Below, piece by piece: positions 7,749 through 14,720 of a stretch of DNA of 23,844 bases (position 1 is the first letter of the stretch; every line of letters begins with the position of its first letter). The position numbers and the translations under genes were made by a program. This stretch comes from JBDKTK01 sp964556675. GTDB taxonomy: Bacteria > Desulfobacterota > Syntrophia > Syntrophales > UBA4778. Under the pieces are notes generated by a model that saw nothing but the letters and a program-made list of their open reading frames with translations, did not search any database and was not told where the DNA came from. The stretch covers positions 1 through 23,844 of the forward strand of contig CAZKYN010000014.1 in assembly GCA_964556675.1 (NCBI GenBank), read 5' to 3'.

Positions 7749-8476
7749 GTAATCCTCGGCAAAATAATTTTTGTTCTTTTCCCGGCAAGCAGGGCCGCCG
7801 GCTCCGCGACGGCGGGCAGGCTCACCTTTCGGCTTGCCAGTTCCGAGCGTTTAAAGGATCGCCCGCACTCGCGGATCTCCCCGGAACTGATGAAGCGCAG
7901 GGGTATTCTCAAGACCTCGGAGGCTTCGATAAGGCCTTGCTCTTCCGATTTGATATCGGCCGATGCAAGAAACCGGACGTTCTCCTCCTTGACGCAGGCC
8001 CTGGAGATCGCTTCCCTGACCGCCTCGACAATCGATTCGGTTTTGGCCCCCTTCCGGCAGCCTATTCCCACGATGATGTCTTTTAGGGCCTCCGTGCCTG
8101 TCGTAATCACGGGCTCTGCCCCCAGGATGTTGGCAGCGCGGATGGCCAGTTCGTTCGCGCCGCCCTCGTGGCCTGCCAGCAGGCTGATAGAGTACCTCGC
8201 GCCCGCATCTATTACAACCACTGCGGGATCGGTCAGCTTGCTTTTTATCAGAGGCGCGATCGCCCGCACGACGACCCCGCAGGGCGCGGCATATATCACG
8301 CCCTCGTAGCGCCCGAAAATATCCGCGGTCAGAGAGACGATGCTCTCAAAGCGCATGTCGTTGATTTTGCCCGGTACATTCTTATGGATGTACAAATCCG
8401 CGTTTTTCAGGACCGCCGCGAGCTTCTTCAGCATTGCGGCGCCTTCGGCGGAAAGCGATACGAGGGCAGTCTTCAT
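7700..8476 (-). CDS. cbiG: Cobalt-precorrin-5A hydrolase, short form
   Basis: Opens the delta-lactone of cobalt-precorrin-5A and releases acetaldehyde. The 258-residue product has the N-terminal CbiG region with IYAAPCGVVVRAI (61-73), VVVIDAGARYSISLLAGHEGGAN (86-108) and the C-terminal CbiG/CobE region starting GIGCRKG (137-143). The two are joined almost directly (TTGTEALKDIIVGIG), so the middle domain present in about 350-residue CbiG proteins such as the Salmonella one is missing. I chose ATG 8474-8476 (MKTALVSLSAEG) because it matches the family N terminus; a TTG nine codons upstream is possible. It follows cbiF after 52 bp, the largest gap in the ring-synthesis block. Confidence 0.92.
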   Translation of the reverse strand: MKTALVSLSAEGAAMLKKLAAVLKNADLYIHKNVPGKINDMRFESIVSLTADIFGRYEGVIYAAPCGVVVRAIAPLIKSKLTDPAVVVIDAGARYSISLLAGHEGGANELAIRAANILGAEPVITTGTEALKDIIVGIGCRKGAKTESIVEAVREAISRACVKEENVRFLASADIKSEEQGLIEASEVLRIPLRFISSGEIRECGRSFKRSELASRKVSLPAVAEPAALLAGKRTKIILPRITWKSVTVAVARESFTS

Positions 8477-8528
8477 GGCAATCCGTTTGAGTCGTTTCGG
8501 CAAGCCCGACGAATCTCTTAAATTGCGT

Positions 8529-9314
8529 TCACCGGGCCTTTCGAAGCGGCGCCTCCTTTCTTCTTTTTCTCTTCCGGAACCCGTGGCCGAAATTCCCGTC
8601 GTAAAGTTTCGAATCAGGTATGTCCCTCGCCAGGGCCCGCCCGATTATGATCAGGGATGTGCGCCCCGGTTTGGATTTCCTCACCTTCGAAGCTATATCG
8701 CCCAGACTGCCCCGGATGATTTTCTCGTCGGGCCAGGAGGCGTGATAGACAACGGCGGCGGGGCAATCCGCCCCGTAATGGGGAGCCAGTTCGCGGACGG
8801 TGTCCTCGATCTTATGCCCCGAAAGGTAAATGCACAGGGTCGGCCGGGAGCGGGCGAGTTTTCCGAGCTCCTGTTTTTTGGGAAGCGGAGTTCGCCCCGA
8901 AGTGCGGGTGAGGATGATCGCCTGCGCCACTTCGGGGGCCGTCAGCTCTGCTCCCAGCGCGGCGGCGGCCGCCTGGAACGCGCTCACGCCCGGGATGACG
9001 CTGTACTCGATCCCCAGAGCGTCCAGCCTGTTCATCTGTTCGCGGATCGCGCCGTAGATGGAGGGGTCGCCCGAGTGGAGGCGCACGACATCGATGTTCC
9101 GGTCCCGCGCCTTTTCAAATACCGCTGTTATTTCCTCCAGGCTCATCCCGGCAGAATCGTGGCGCTCGGCGCGCGCCGGCACGATCGACATGACTTCGGG
9201 GCTCACCAGGGATCCGGCGTAGATTATTATCCGGCATTTTTTCAGAGTGTCCCGTGCTTTGACCGTGAGCAGCCCCGGGTCGCCGGGGCCTGCCCCGACA
9301 AAAATCACTTTCAT
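8529..9314 (-). CDS. cbiF: Cobalt-precorrin-4 C11-methyltransferase
   Basis: SAM-dependent methylation of C11 in the anaerobic corrin pathway (CbiF/CobM). The 261-residue protein has FVGAGPGDPGLLTVKA (5-20), YAGSLVSPE (32-40), the SGDPSIYGA motif (81-89) and VIPGVSAFQAAAAALGAELT, all characteristic of CbiF. A Lys/Arg-rich tail (about 245-261) extends beyond the fold. The ATG overlaps the cbiL stop as ATGA. Confidence 0.96.
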   Translation of the reverse strand: MKVIFVGAGPGDPGLLTVKARDTLKKCRIIIYAGSLVSPEVMSIVPARAERHDSAGMSLEEITAVFEKARDRNIDVVRLHSGDPSIYGAIREQMNRLDALGIEYSVIPGVSAFQAAAAALGAELTAPEVAQAIILTRTSGRTPLPKKQELGKLARSRPTLCIYLSGHKIEDTVRELAPHYGADCPAAVVYHASWPDEKIIRGSLGDIASKVRKSKPGRTSLIIIGRALARDIPDSKLYDGNFGHGFRKRKRRKEAPLRKAR

Positions 9315-10197
9315 TTCTGTTCCTCCTTCCCGGCATGCACGAGGATGACGGAGAGATATCCCGCTTCCGGAGCGGCGCCGCGCAGCTTTTTCAAATCCGT
9401 TTCGACGCGCTCGCCCTCCATGCCGACGCGGGATGCGAATATGCCGCGGTCAATGAGCCCCGCGGATTCGATGATGTCCAGGATTTCCGGCAGGCGTCTG
9501 CCGATCTTCATCAGGATTACCGTGCCCCGGTTCCCGAGCGCCTCCCGGACGGCCCCCAGGTCGTCGGAGGACGCGGGGATCACCGTGACGGGCTCGCGCC
9601 CCTCTCCCACGGGAAACCACGAGAGCGAGGCTGCCGCGCTGAACGACGTCACTCCGGGTATCGAGACGACGTCCACGGAGGGGAGCACTTTCCTGACCTC
9701 CCGCAGGAGGTAAATGAAAGTGGAATACAGGAAGAGGTCCCCCAGAGTGATAAAGCAGGCGTCCTCCCCGGACTCGAGGACAGCGGCTACGGACCGGGCA
9801 TTCTCCCGCCAGCGCGAAGAAAGCTCCTGCTGGTCGGCCGTCATCGGGAACAGCAGTTCGTGGACCCTGGCGCCCCTCCCGATGTAGCGGCTCGTAATCG
9901 AGAGCGCCACGCTTTCCGCCGCCGTCCGGGCCTTGGGCACGAACACGTGGGGGCACCGTCCCAGGACCGCTGCCCCTTTTACAGTTATAAGTTCCGGGTC
10001 GCCGGGACCCACCCCGATCCCGTAAAGCGTTCCTGTNNNNNNNNNNNNNNNNNNNNNNNNNNNNNNNNNNNNNNNNNNNNNNNNNNNNNNNNNNNNNNNN
10101 NNNNNNNNNNNNNNNNNNNNNNNNNNNNNNNNNNNNCAGTTATAAGTTCCGGGTCGCCGGGACCCACCCCGATCCCGTAAAGCGTTCCTGTCTTCAC
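9311..10197 (-). CDS. cbiL: Cobalt-precorrin-2 C20-methyltransferase, interrupted by an assembly gap
   Basis: SAM-dependent methylation at C20 (CbiL/CobI). As written the frame is broken by 100 N at 10037-10136. The 55 bases on each side of the N run (9982-10036 and 10137-10191) are identical, so the two contigs overlap. Removing the N run plus one copy leaves 732 bases, an intact 243-residue protein starting at GTG 10195-10197, which overlaps the cbiE stop as GTGA and has AAGGAG 8 bases upstream. It then shows YGIGVGPGDPELITVKGA (7-24), VSIPGVTSFSAAAS and MKIGRRLPEI. The usual GDP-x-x-Y-S-T motif reads GDLFLYST (101-108), a Pro-to-Leu change. The downstream end overlaps cbiF as ATGA. Confidence 0.92.
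9982..10191. other. Scaffold gap flanked by an identical 55-bp contig overlap
   Basis: Exactly 100 N (10037-10136) are flanked by two identical 55-base sequences in direct orientation, 9982-10036 and 10137-10191. A fixed 100-N run is a conventional placeholder for unknown gap size, and a 55-base shared end fits a de Bruijn assembler k-mer. The duplicated segment encodes the conserved N terminus of CbiL, and merging the copies restores the reading frame. This is a technical artefact, not a biological repeat. Confidence 0.93.
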
Positions 10198-10832
10198 TTG
10201 AGTAGCTCCTTGCGAACAAAAATAATTATGGACCGCGAAGACGGCTGCTCCTTCAGAAGATCGTCCGGCGCAATCTCCCGGACCCTTTCGCCGGGAAGGG
10301 TCAGGTCCTCGCACAGGAAGGTGCGGTAGCCGGGCCCGAGCTTTTTCCCGAGTCGCTCCGCCCAGACGCACGATTCCCTGCGCCCCGCGAACACCGCTAT
10401 CTTGTCTCCCGCCGTATCAACATCTTCCGGCGGGTCGGCCCCGTGGGCGTCAATGATCCGGACGTCATGCCAGTCCAGCGCGAGCCGCGCAAATGCCTCC
10501 TGGAGAGAGCTCACGCCGGGTATGACGCAGCAGCGCTCCCGGCCGAAGCGCGCGATCACGGGCCGCGCCAGGCTGAAGATGCCGGGGTCGCCGGTCACGA
10601 GCACGGCGACGGTTTTCGTCTTTCCATGCTCCTCGATGCAGCCCAGCACGCGACTAATATCCGCATCAACGGCGATGCGTTCGCCGTCTGCTTCGGGGAC
10701 AAGGTCCAGCAGCCGCTGCGCCCCCACGATAACCTGCGCATTGTTTATGGCGTTGAGGGCCGCGGGGGTCAGGAAATCGGCGGAGCCCGGACCGCAGCCG
10801 ACTATGAATATATAATTGCCATTAATTTCCAT
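10194..10832 (-). CDS. cbiE: Cobalt-precorrin-7 C5-methyltransferase (CbiE only)
   Basis: SAM-dependent methylation at C5. The 212-residue protein is a single tetrapyrrole-methylase domain with FIVGCGPGSADFLTPAA (9-25), VLVTGDPGIFSLA (77-89), VIPGVSSLQEAFARLAL and the CbiE-type IDAHG. It ends at the normal boundary of CbiE: there is no C-terminal CbiT domain (no second SAM-binding Rossmann glycine motif), unlike CobL-type fusions. The ATG at 10830-10832 has GGAGGT 9 bases upstream, formed by the last codons of cbiD. A GTGA overlap couples it to cbiL. Confidence 0.93.
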   Translation of the reverse strand: MEINGNYIFIVGCGPGSADFLTPAALNAINNAQVIVGAQRLLDLVPEADGERIAVDADISRVLGCIEEHGKTKTVAVLVTGDPGIFSLARPVIARFGRERCCVIPGVSSLQEAFARLALDWHDVRIIDAHGADPPEDVDTAGDKIAVFAGRRESCVWAERLGKKLGPGYRTFLCEDLTLPGERVREIAPDDLLKEQPSSRSIIIFVRKELLK

Positions 10833-10839
10833 AATTGTG

Positions 10840-11889
10840 TTACCTCCAGGGGCCTAACTGGCCGCTGCTGCCCAGGATGTTGCCTTTCATGTCCACGAGG
10901 ACGGTTGCCGTCCTGATGCCTTTGCCGAGCCTCCTGGCAACGGCGTTGCGGACGCTGCCCGCAACCAGGCCGCCGAGCGCTTTCCTGTGCCGGTCGGAAA
11001 GCGCCGCGAAGACGCCTTCCACTGTGGGAGATTCAGGCAGGGCGAGCCCCAGTTCTCGCGCGATCCCGCCAACATACTGCAGGGCGCTGTTCGACCGCGA
11101 TGAATGCGTATCCCAGCTGCCGGCGGCGAGTTTGGCCAGCTTGCCCGGATGGCCCAGGACCAGTATGGCTGAAAAACCGAGCGGGACCGCCTCGTCCAGC
11201 GCGTATCCCCACTCGTTGCTTACTTCAAGGAGCTGTTCATCGGCAACATTAAAATGCCGGGCCGCGGCCCTGGCCCCGATGTGACCCGGGACAAACACCG
11301 GATTTTTCACTCCGGATGCAGCCGTCACCTGCAGGGCGCACCGTATGGAGGCCCGCAGGGCCGGGCAGCTGAAGGGCCGCACAATGCCCGTGGTCCCCAA
11401 AATGGAAAGGCCGCCCTCGATACCGAGTCTGGGGTTGAAAGTCCGCGCCGCGATTTCCCGCCCGCCGGGAATCGATAATGTTACCCTTATTCCCCGGGGT
11501 GTCGCCTCCCGGACTGAATCGGCTATCATCGTGCGGGGGACGAGGTTGATCGCCGGCTCGCCCGGCGCTACCGACAGTCCCGGCTTCGTCACAATCCCCA
11601 CGCCTTCGCCCGCCAAAAACGAGACGCCGCCGTCCGCCCATTCCACGTGCGCAGTCACGGTGACCCCGTCGGTTATATCAGGGTCATCCCCGGCATCCTT
11701 GATGACCGACGCCAGCGCGCCTCCCGCCTTTCTGAAAGCGCTGCTTACGGGCACTTTAACCGTTTTGCCTTCCGGGAGTCTGATCTCCACCGCCTTCGGA
11801 GCGGCCAGGCCGAGCAGCACCATTGCCGCGGCCTTGGCCGCCGCGGCTGCACAGGCGCCCGTCGTTAGACCGCTGCGCAGGACGCTCAC
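10840..11889 (-). CDS. cbiD: Cobalt-precorrin-5B C1-methyltransferase
   Basis: SAM-dependent C1 methylation specific to the anaerobic pathway. The 349-residue product carries the diagnostic GLTTGACAAAAAKAA (7-21), VIKDAGDDPDITDG (62-75), the LGTTGIVRPFS motif, and GHPGKLAKLAAG followed by the THSSRS stretch, and it spans the normal family length. The start is GTG 11887-11889, overlapping the cbiO stop as GTGA. It stands between the cobalt transporter genes and the methyltransferases. Confidence 0.97.
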   Translation of the reverse strand: MSVLRSGLTTGACAAAAAKAAAMVLLGLAAPKAVEIRLPEGKTVKVPVSSAFRKAGGALASVIKDAGDDPDITDGVTVTAHVEWADGGVSFLAGEGVGIVTKPGLSVAPGEPAINLVPRTMIADSVREATPRGIRVTLSIPGGREIAARTFNPRLGIEGGLSILGTTGIVRPFSCPALRASIRCALQVTAASGVKNPVFVPGHIGARAAARHFNVADEQLLEVSNEWGYALDEAVPLGFSAILVLGHPGKLAKLAAGSWDTHSSRSNSALQYVGGIARELGLALPESPTVEGVFAALSDRHRKALGGLVAGSVRNAVARRLGKGIRTATVLVDMKGNILGSSGQLGPWR

Positions 11890-12782
11890 GGCATTTCCCT
11901 CTTGAGCTGGTTCTGTATCAGTTCCTCGGGGATGATTTCCAGGAGCCGCTCCCGCGCCTCCCCGATTGTGAGCGGCAGGCCGTTGATGGGCACTCCGTCG
12001 TAGCGCTTGAGCTCATACAGCAGGCTGGAGATATAAGGGAGCCGCAGCCCGGCCTTTTTTATCATCTCGTGGTCCCGGAATATCTCTTCCGGAGGCCCTT
12101 CCTGCAGGACCCTGCCGCGGTTGAGCACGTATATTGAGTTGACGAAAAGGGGCAGCATGTCCACCGAATGTGTTGCGAGCACGACTGTTACGCCCCTCTC
12201 GCGGTTGAGCCGGTGCAGCAGGTGGAGCATGGTCGACTCGCCTTTCGGGTCGAGCCCCTGGGTGGGCTCGTCGAGAATCAGGGTTCCCGGGTTCATGGCC
12301 AGCACCCCCGCCAGGCAGACTCTTTTTTTCTCACCGAAGCTCAGGTGGTGCACGGCTCGGCGGCGCAGCCCGGTTGCGGCAACGGCGTCGAGCGACTCCG
12401 CGACCCGGCGCTGGACCTCTTCCTCCGGCAGTCCGAGATTGCGCGGCCCGAAAGCCACGTCCTCCTCGACCGTAGCCGCAAAGAGCTGGTCGTCGGGGCT
12501 CTGGAATACGAGTCCCACTTTTTGATACAGCTCGCGCGCGGGGATGTCGCGCAAATCCCTGCCCTCAATAAGCACCGTCCCCGCCCGGGGCTTGAGGAGG
12601 TCCATGAGGACCTTGATCAGAGTGGTCTTCCCGGAGCCGTTGGAGGCGAGCAGCGCTACGAACTCGCCGGGCCTCACCCGGAAATCAACGGAATCCAGGG
12701 CCAGCGAGCCTTCCTCGTATGAAAATGAAACGGCTCGTGTTTCAACTGCGAACGATTGCGTTTTCAAAGAAAGGCCCTCCAT
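11886..12782 (-). CDS. cbiO: Cobalt ECF transporter ATPase
   Basis: ATP-hydrolysing subunit that powers cobalt uptake with CbiM, CbiN and CbiQ at the cytoplasmic membrane. The 298 residues contain Walker A ASNGSGKT (46-53), Q-loop FQSPDDQLF with Gln94, ABC signature LSFGEKKRV (147-155), Walker B TLILDEPT (167-174) and switch His205. The first Walker A residue is Ala instead of the usual Gly. A roughly 50-residue C-terminal extension (about 245-298) follows the ATPase core. The ATG at 12780-12782 lies inside the end of cbiQ (19-bp overlap) without a strong ribosome site, so it is probably coupled to cbiQ translation. Confidence 0.95.
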   Translation of the reverse strand: MEGLSLKTQSFAVETRAVSFSYEEGSLALDSVDFRVRPGEFVALLASNGSGKTTLIKVLMDLLKPRAGTVLIEGRDLRDIPARELYQKVGLVFQSPDDQLFAATVEEDVAFGPRNLGLPEEEVQRRVAESLDAVAATGLRRRAVHHLSFGEKKRVCLAGVLAMNPGTLILDEPTQGLDPKGESTMLHLLHRLNRERGVTVVLATHSVDMLPLFVNSIYVLNRGRVLQEGPPEEIFRDHEMIKKAGLRLPYISSLLYELKRYDGVPINGLPLTIGEARERLLEIIPEELIQNQLKREMP

Positions 12783-13552
12783 TCCAGGGCCGCCCAGGCT
12801 GAGGCGATGACGAACAGCGCCAGGAAAATCGACAAGAGGTCTTTCCGGCCCAGATGAGGCATGGGCCCGAAAGTAAGGCAGCCCCGGTAGCCCCGGACCA
12901 TCATGGCCTCATGGGTCTGCCGCGCCTGGTCCAGAGAGCGCAGGACCACTATTCCGGCCAGGGTGCCGATTGACGAAAGAGATCGCCGGGCGCCCGTGTA
13001 ACCGAGCCGGACCCGCTGAGCCTCGACCGATTCAGCAGTGTGCTCGAGCAGGCAGAATATATAACGGTACATCAGGAGAGCTATTTCCACCCAGCCTTCC
13101 GGAACTCGCCCCCAGCGCAGCGAAGCGAAGATCTTGTGGGCCGGCGTCACCGCTCCGAGCAGCAGAACCACGCTGACTGCGCCGAGCACCCGCGACCCCG
13201 CCAGTATTCCGTTCCGGAGCCCCTCTTCCCGGAGCAGCAGCTCAAATCCCCCGAATAAATCGAACCGCACGGGATATATGACTGTGGGGCCCTGTGTGAA
13301 GGCCATGAGGGAAACGAGGACAAGCGCAATCCCCAGCGGGCCCGCCACCCTCGCCAGGACCAGCCTCAGCGGCATCCCCAGGGCGAACATGGCGCCCGTG
13401 CAGAATACAAAAAAGGCAAGGGGCAGGACCGTCCGCGAGGACAGGAGAATGAAAACTATCGACGCAAGCGCAACGATAAGCTTGACCCGGGAATCAATGC
13501 GGGTCCAGGCGTTCTCGCGGCAGGAGAATATGTCCAGGAACAGGTCAAACAA
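12764..13552 (-). CDS. cbiQ: Cobalt ECF transporter transmembrane protein
   Basis: T-component coupling CbiO to CbiM. The 262-residue protein has several hydrophobic segments (about 24-58, 68-88, 118-138, 155-172 and 240-260). It carries the two cytoplasmic coupling sequences of the family: EAQRVRLGY (177-185) and AMMVRGYRG (216-224), the second matching the conserved Ala-Arg-Gly motif that contacts the ATPases. The N terminus ENAWTRIDSRVKL fits CbiQ. The start is a TTG at 13550-13552, two bases after the cbiN-like stop, with AAAAGG about 10 bases upstream. Confidence 0.92.
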   Translation of the reverse strand: MFDLFLDIFSCRENAWTRIDSRVKLIVALASIVFILLSSRTVLPLAFFVFCTGAMFALGMPLRLVLARVAGPLGIALVLVSLMAFTQGPTVIYPVRFDLFGGFELLLREEGLRNGILAGSRVLGAVSVVLLLGAVTPAHKIFASLRWGRVPEGWVEIALLMYRYIFCLLEHTAESVEAQRVRLGYTGARRSLSSIGTLAGIVVLRSLDQARQTHEAMMVRGYRGCLTFGPMPHLGRKDLLSIFLALFVIASAWAALEWRAFL

Positions 13553-13554
13553 GT

Positions 13555-13839
13555 TCAGACAACCTTTTCGTCTTTTCCCCGGGGCGGAAACAAACTCCGG
13601 AAATAGTACCCGCCCGTGAAGCCCCCTACCGCCCCCGCGATGAGGAAGGCAAACAGCATCATGTCCCCTTCCATGCCGAATAAAGGTCCGCTTGCCTCCC
13701 GGCCGGCGTCATCCGCAAATTTCTTCACGACAGCCTCGTCCACGCCGGGCCATTTCCCCTGCTCGGCGGCCGAGGCGCACGCCAATGCGGAAACGATTAT
13801 CAGAACGGCCAAAGCCGCGGCAGTTGCAGACCTTTTCAT
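13555..13839 (-). CDS. CbiN-like small subunit of the cobalt transporter
   Basis: A 94-residue protein with a signal peptide or N-terminal membrane segment (about 4-24, ending ASA), a short extracytoplasmic stretch WPGVDEAVVKKFADDAGREASGPL (30-53) and a C-terminal membrane helix MMLFAFLIAGAVGGFTGGYYF (60-80) with a basic tail. Two membrane segments around a short loop and a length near 93 residues match the topology of CbiN, which binds CbiM and is needed for cobalt transport. The sequence is not close to enteric CbiN, so I leave the symbol empty. The ATG at 13837-13839 overlaps the cbiM stop as ATGA, with AGGAG 7 bases upstream. Longer upstream readings of the same frame are antisense-free shadows of cbiM. 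Confidence 0.8.
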   Translation of the reverse strand: MKRSATAAALAVLIIVSALACASAAEQGKWPGVDEAVVKKFADDAGREASGPLFGMEGDMMLFAFLIAGAVGGFTGGYYFRSLFPPRGKDEKVV

Positions 13840-14720
13840 TCCGCCTCTCCTTTCTCCTCTGCAAGCCGCAGAAACTCGGGTCTCCTCACGCTTATAAAAC
13901 GAAGGGCGCCCATGCACAAAAAGCCCTCCAATACCCCCAGGGGCAGTTGCGTCGGTATAAACGCCGCCGCTATAGCATAAAAAAGGGACGGGAAAGCCCC
14001 GGGTTCGGCCAGCGCACCCGCCAACTGCACAGAAGTCACGGCATAGGTCGCCCAATCCGAAAGGAGTCCGGCCAGAAAGGCCGATGCCGAATAAGATAAG
14101 CCAAGGCGGCGGGAGATCCGGAAGACACCGAACCCTGCCAGGGCCCCAGCCACGCCCATTGAGAATACATCGGCGCCGAGCGTAGTCAGGCCGCCGTGCG
14201 CCAGGAACAGGGCCTGGAGCACGAGCGCGATGCTGGCCACGACGGCTGTAAGCGCCGGACCGATCAGTATGGCCGCCAGCCCCGTCCCGCACGGGTGGGA
14301 GCATGTTCCGGCAAAGGGTATAGGTATCGGCATGCAGGAGATGATGAACACGGCCGCTCCGACCATTCCCACATAGGGTTTGAACCATGTCGATTGACGG
14401 CCCTGATTTTTCAGTTTTCTCAGCCCCCAGTAGACGAAAGGGGCGGAGGCGGCGAACCACAGGGCAGCCCACGGGGCCGGCAGGATGCCTTCGGCAATGT
14501 GCATGGCGAAGGCGTTTCCCGGCAGGATCAGCGCCAGGGCAGCGCCCGGGAGACTATATCGCAATGTCATTCTGAGGAGCAAAGCGATGAAGAATCTGAT
14601 TTCAAAAAGAGACATCCTTCGCCGGCGCTCGGGATGACCAAACGATGTCATTCTGAGACGGAGCCGAAGAATCTTGTTTTCTGAATTGTTTAAAAATTTT
14701 GAAACAGCCCGGCCCTTCAT
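13836..14720 (-). CDS. cbiM: Cobalt ECF transporter substrate-binding protein with repeat-derived N-terminal extension
   Basis: S-component that binds cobalt. Mature CbiM starts Met-His, whose N terminus coordinates the metal; here AFA|MHIAEGILP places it at Met73-His74 after a signal peptide (51-72). Core motifs: AGTCSHPCGTGLAAILIGPALTA, LAHGGLTTLGADVFSMG and IPTQLPLGVLEGF. The 294-residue frame starts at ATG 14718-14720, which has GGGAGG 4 bases upstream and overlaps the cbiCX stop as ATGA. Residues about 16-52 are encoded by a dispersed repeat (14564-14675), giving an Arg/Leu-rich extension not expected in CbiM. A second possible start, Met51 (14570), lies within the repeat and has no ribosome site. 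The reading frame stays open throughout. Confidence 0.93.
   Translation of the reverse strand: MKGRAVSKFLNNSENKILRLRLRMTSFGHPERRRRMSLFEIRFFIALLLRMTLRYSLPGAALALILPGNAFAMHIAEGILPAPWAALWFAASAPFVYWGLRKLKNQGRQSTWFKPYVGMVGAAVFIISCMPIPIPFAGTCSHPCGTGLAAILIGPALTAVVASIALVLQALFLAHGGLTTLGADVFSMGVAGALAGFGVFRISRRLGLSYSASAFLAGLLSDWATYAVTSVQLAGALAEPGAFPSLFYAIAAAFIPTQLPLGVLEGFLCMGALRFISVRRPEFLRLAEEKGEAE
14564..14675. repeat. Composite dispersed inverted-repeat element inside cbiM
   Basis: Plus-strand copies ATGTCATTCTGAG...AAGAATCT occur at 14564-14597 and 14645-14674, with an oppositely oriented relative ACATCCTTCGCCGGCGCTCGGGATGAC at 14612-14638 between them. A related copy is at 1223-1249. The family is a widespread intergenic element in many bacteria; here it sits within the coding region, encoding KILRLRLRMT and RFFIALLLRMT on the minus strand. 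Each copy brings an in-frame ATG. Confidence 0.8.

Noticed and set aside
8340..9713. 457-codon plus-strand ORF opposite cbiG, cbiF and cbiL
   Set aside because: It is antisense to three well-identified genes, is rich in Arg/Pro/Ser as expected of a GC-rich shadow frame, and has no family motifs.
9982..10191. 55-bp direct repeat as a duplication or att-like site
   Set aside because: Copies lie exactly at both edges of a 100-N gap and merging them restores the cbiL frame, so it is an assembly overlap.
13555..14472. Long 305-codon reading of the cbiN-like frame
   Set aside because: Only the last 94 codons look like protein; the upstream part is an alternate frame of cbiM rich in Arg, and the ATG at 13839 has a good ribosome site and ATGA coupling.
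14196..14684. Plus-strand ORF ending in a CHSEEQSDEES-type peptide
   Set aside because: This peptide is the well-known spurious translation of the dispersed repeat; the region encodes cbiM on the other strand.
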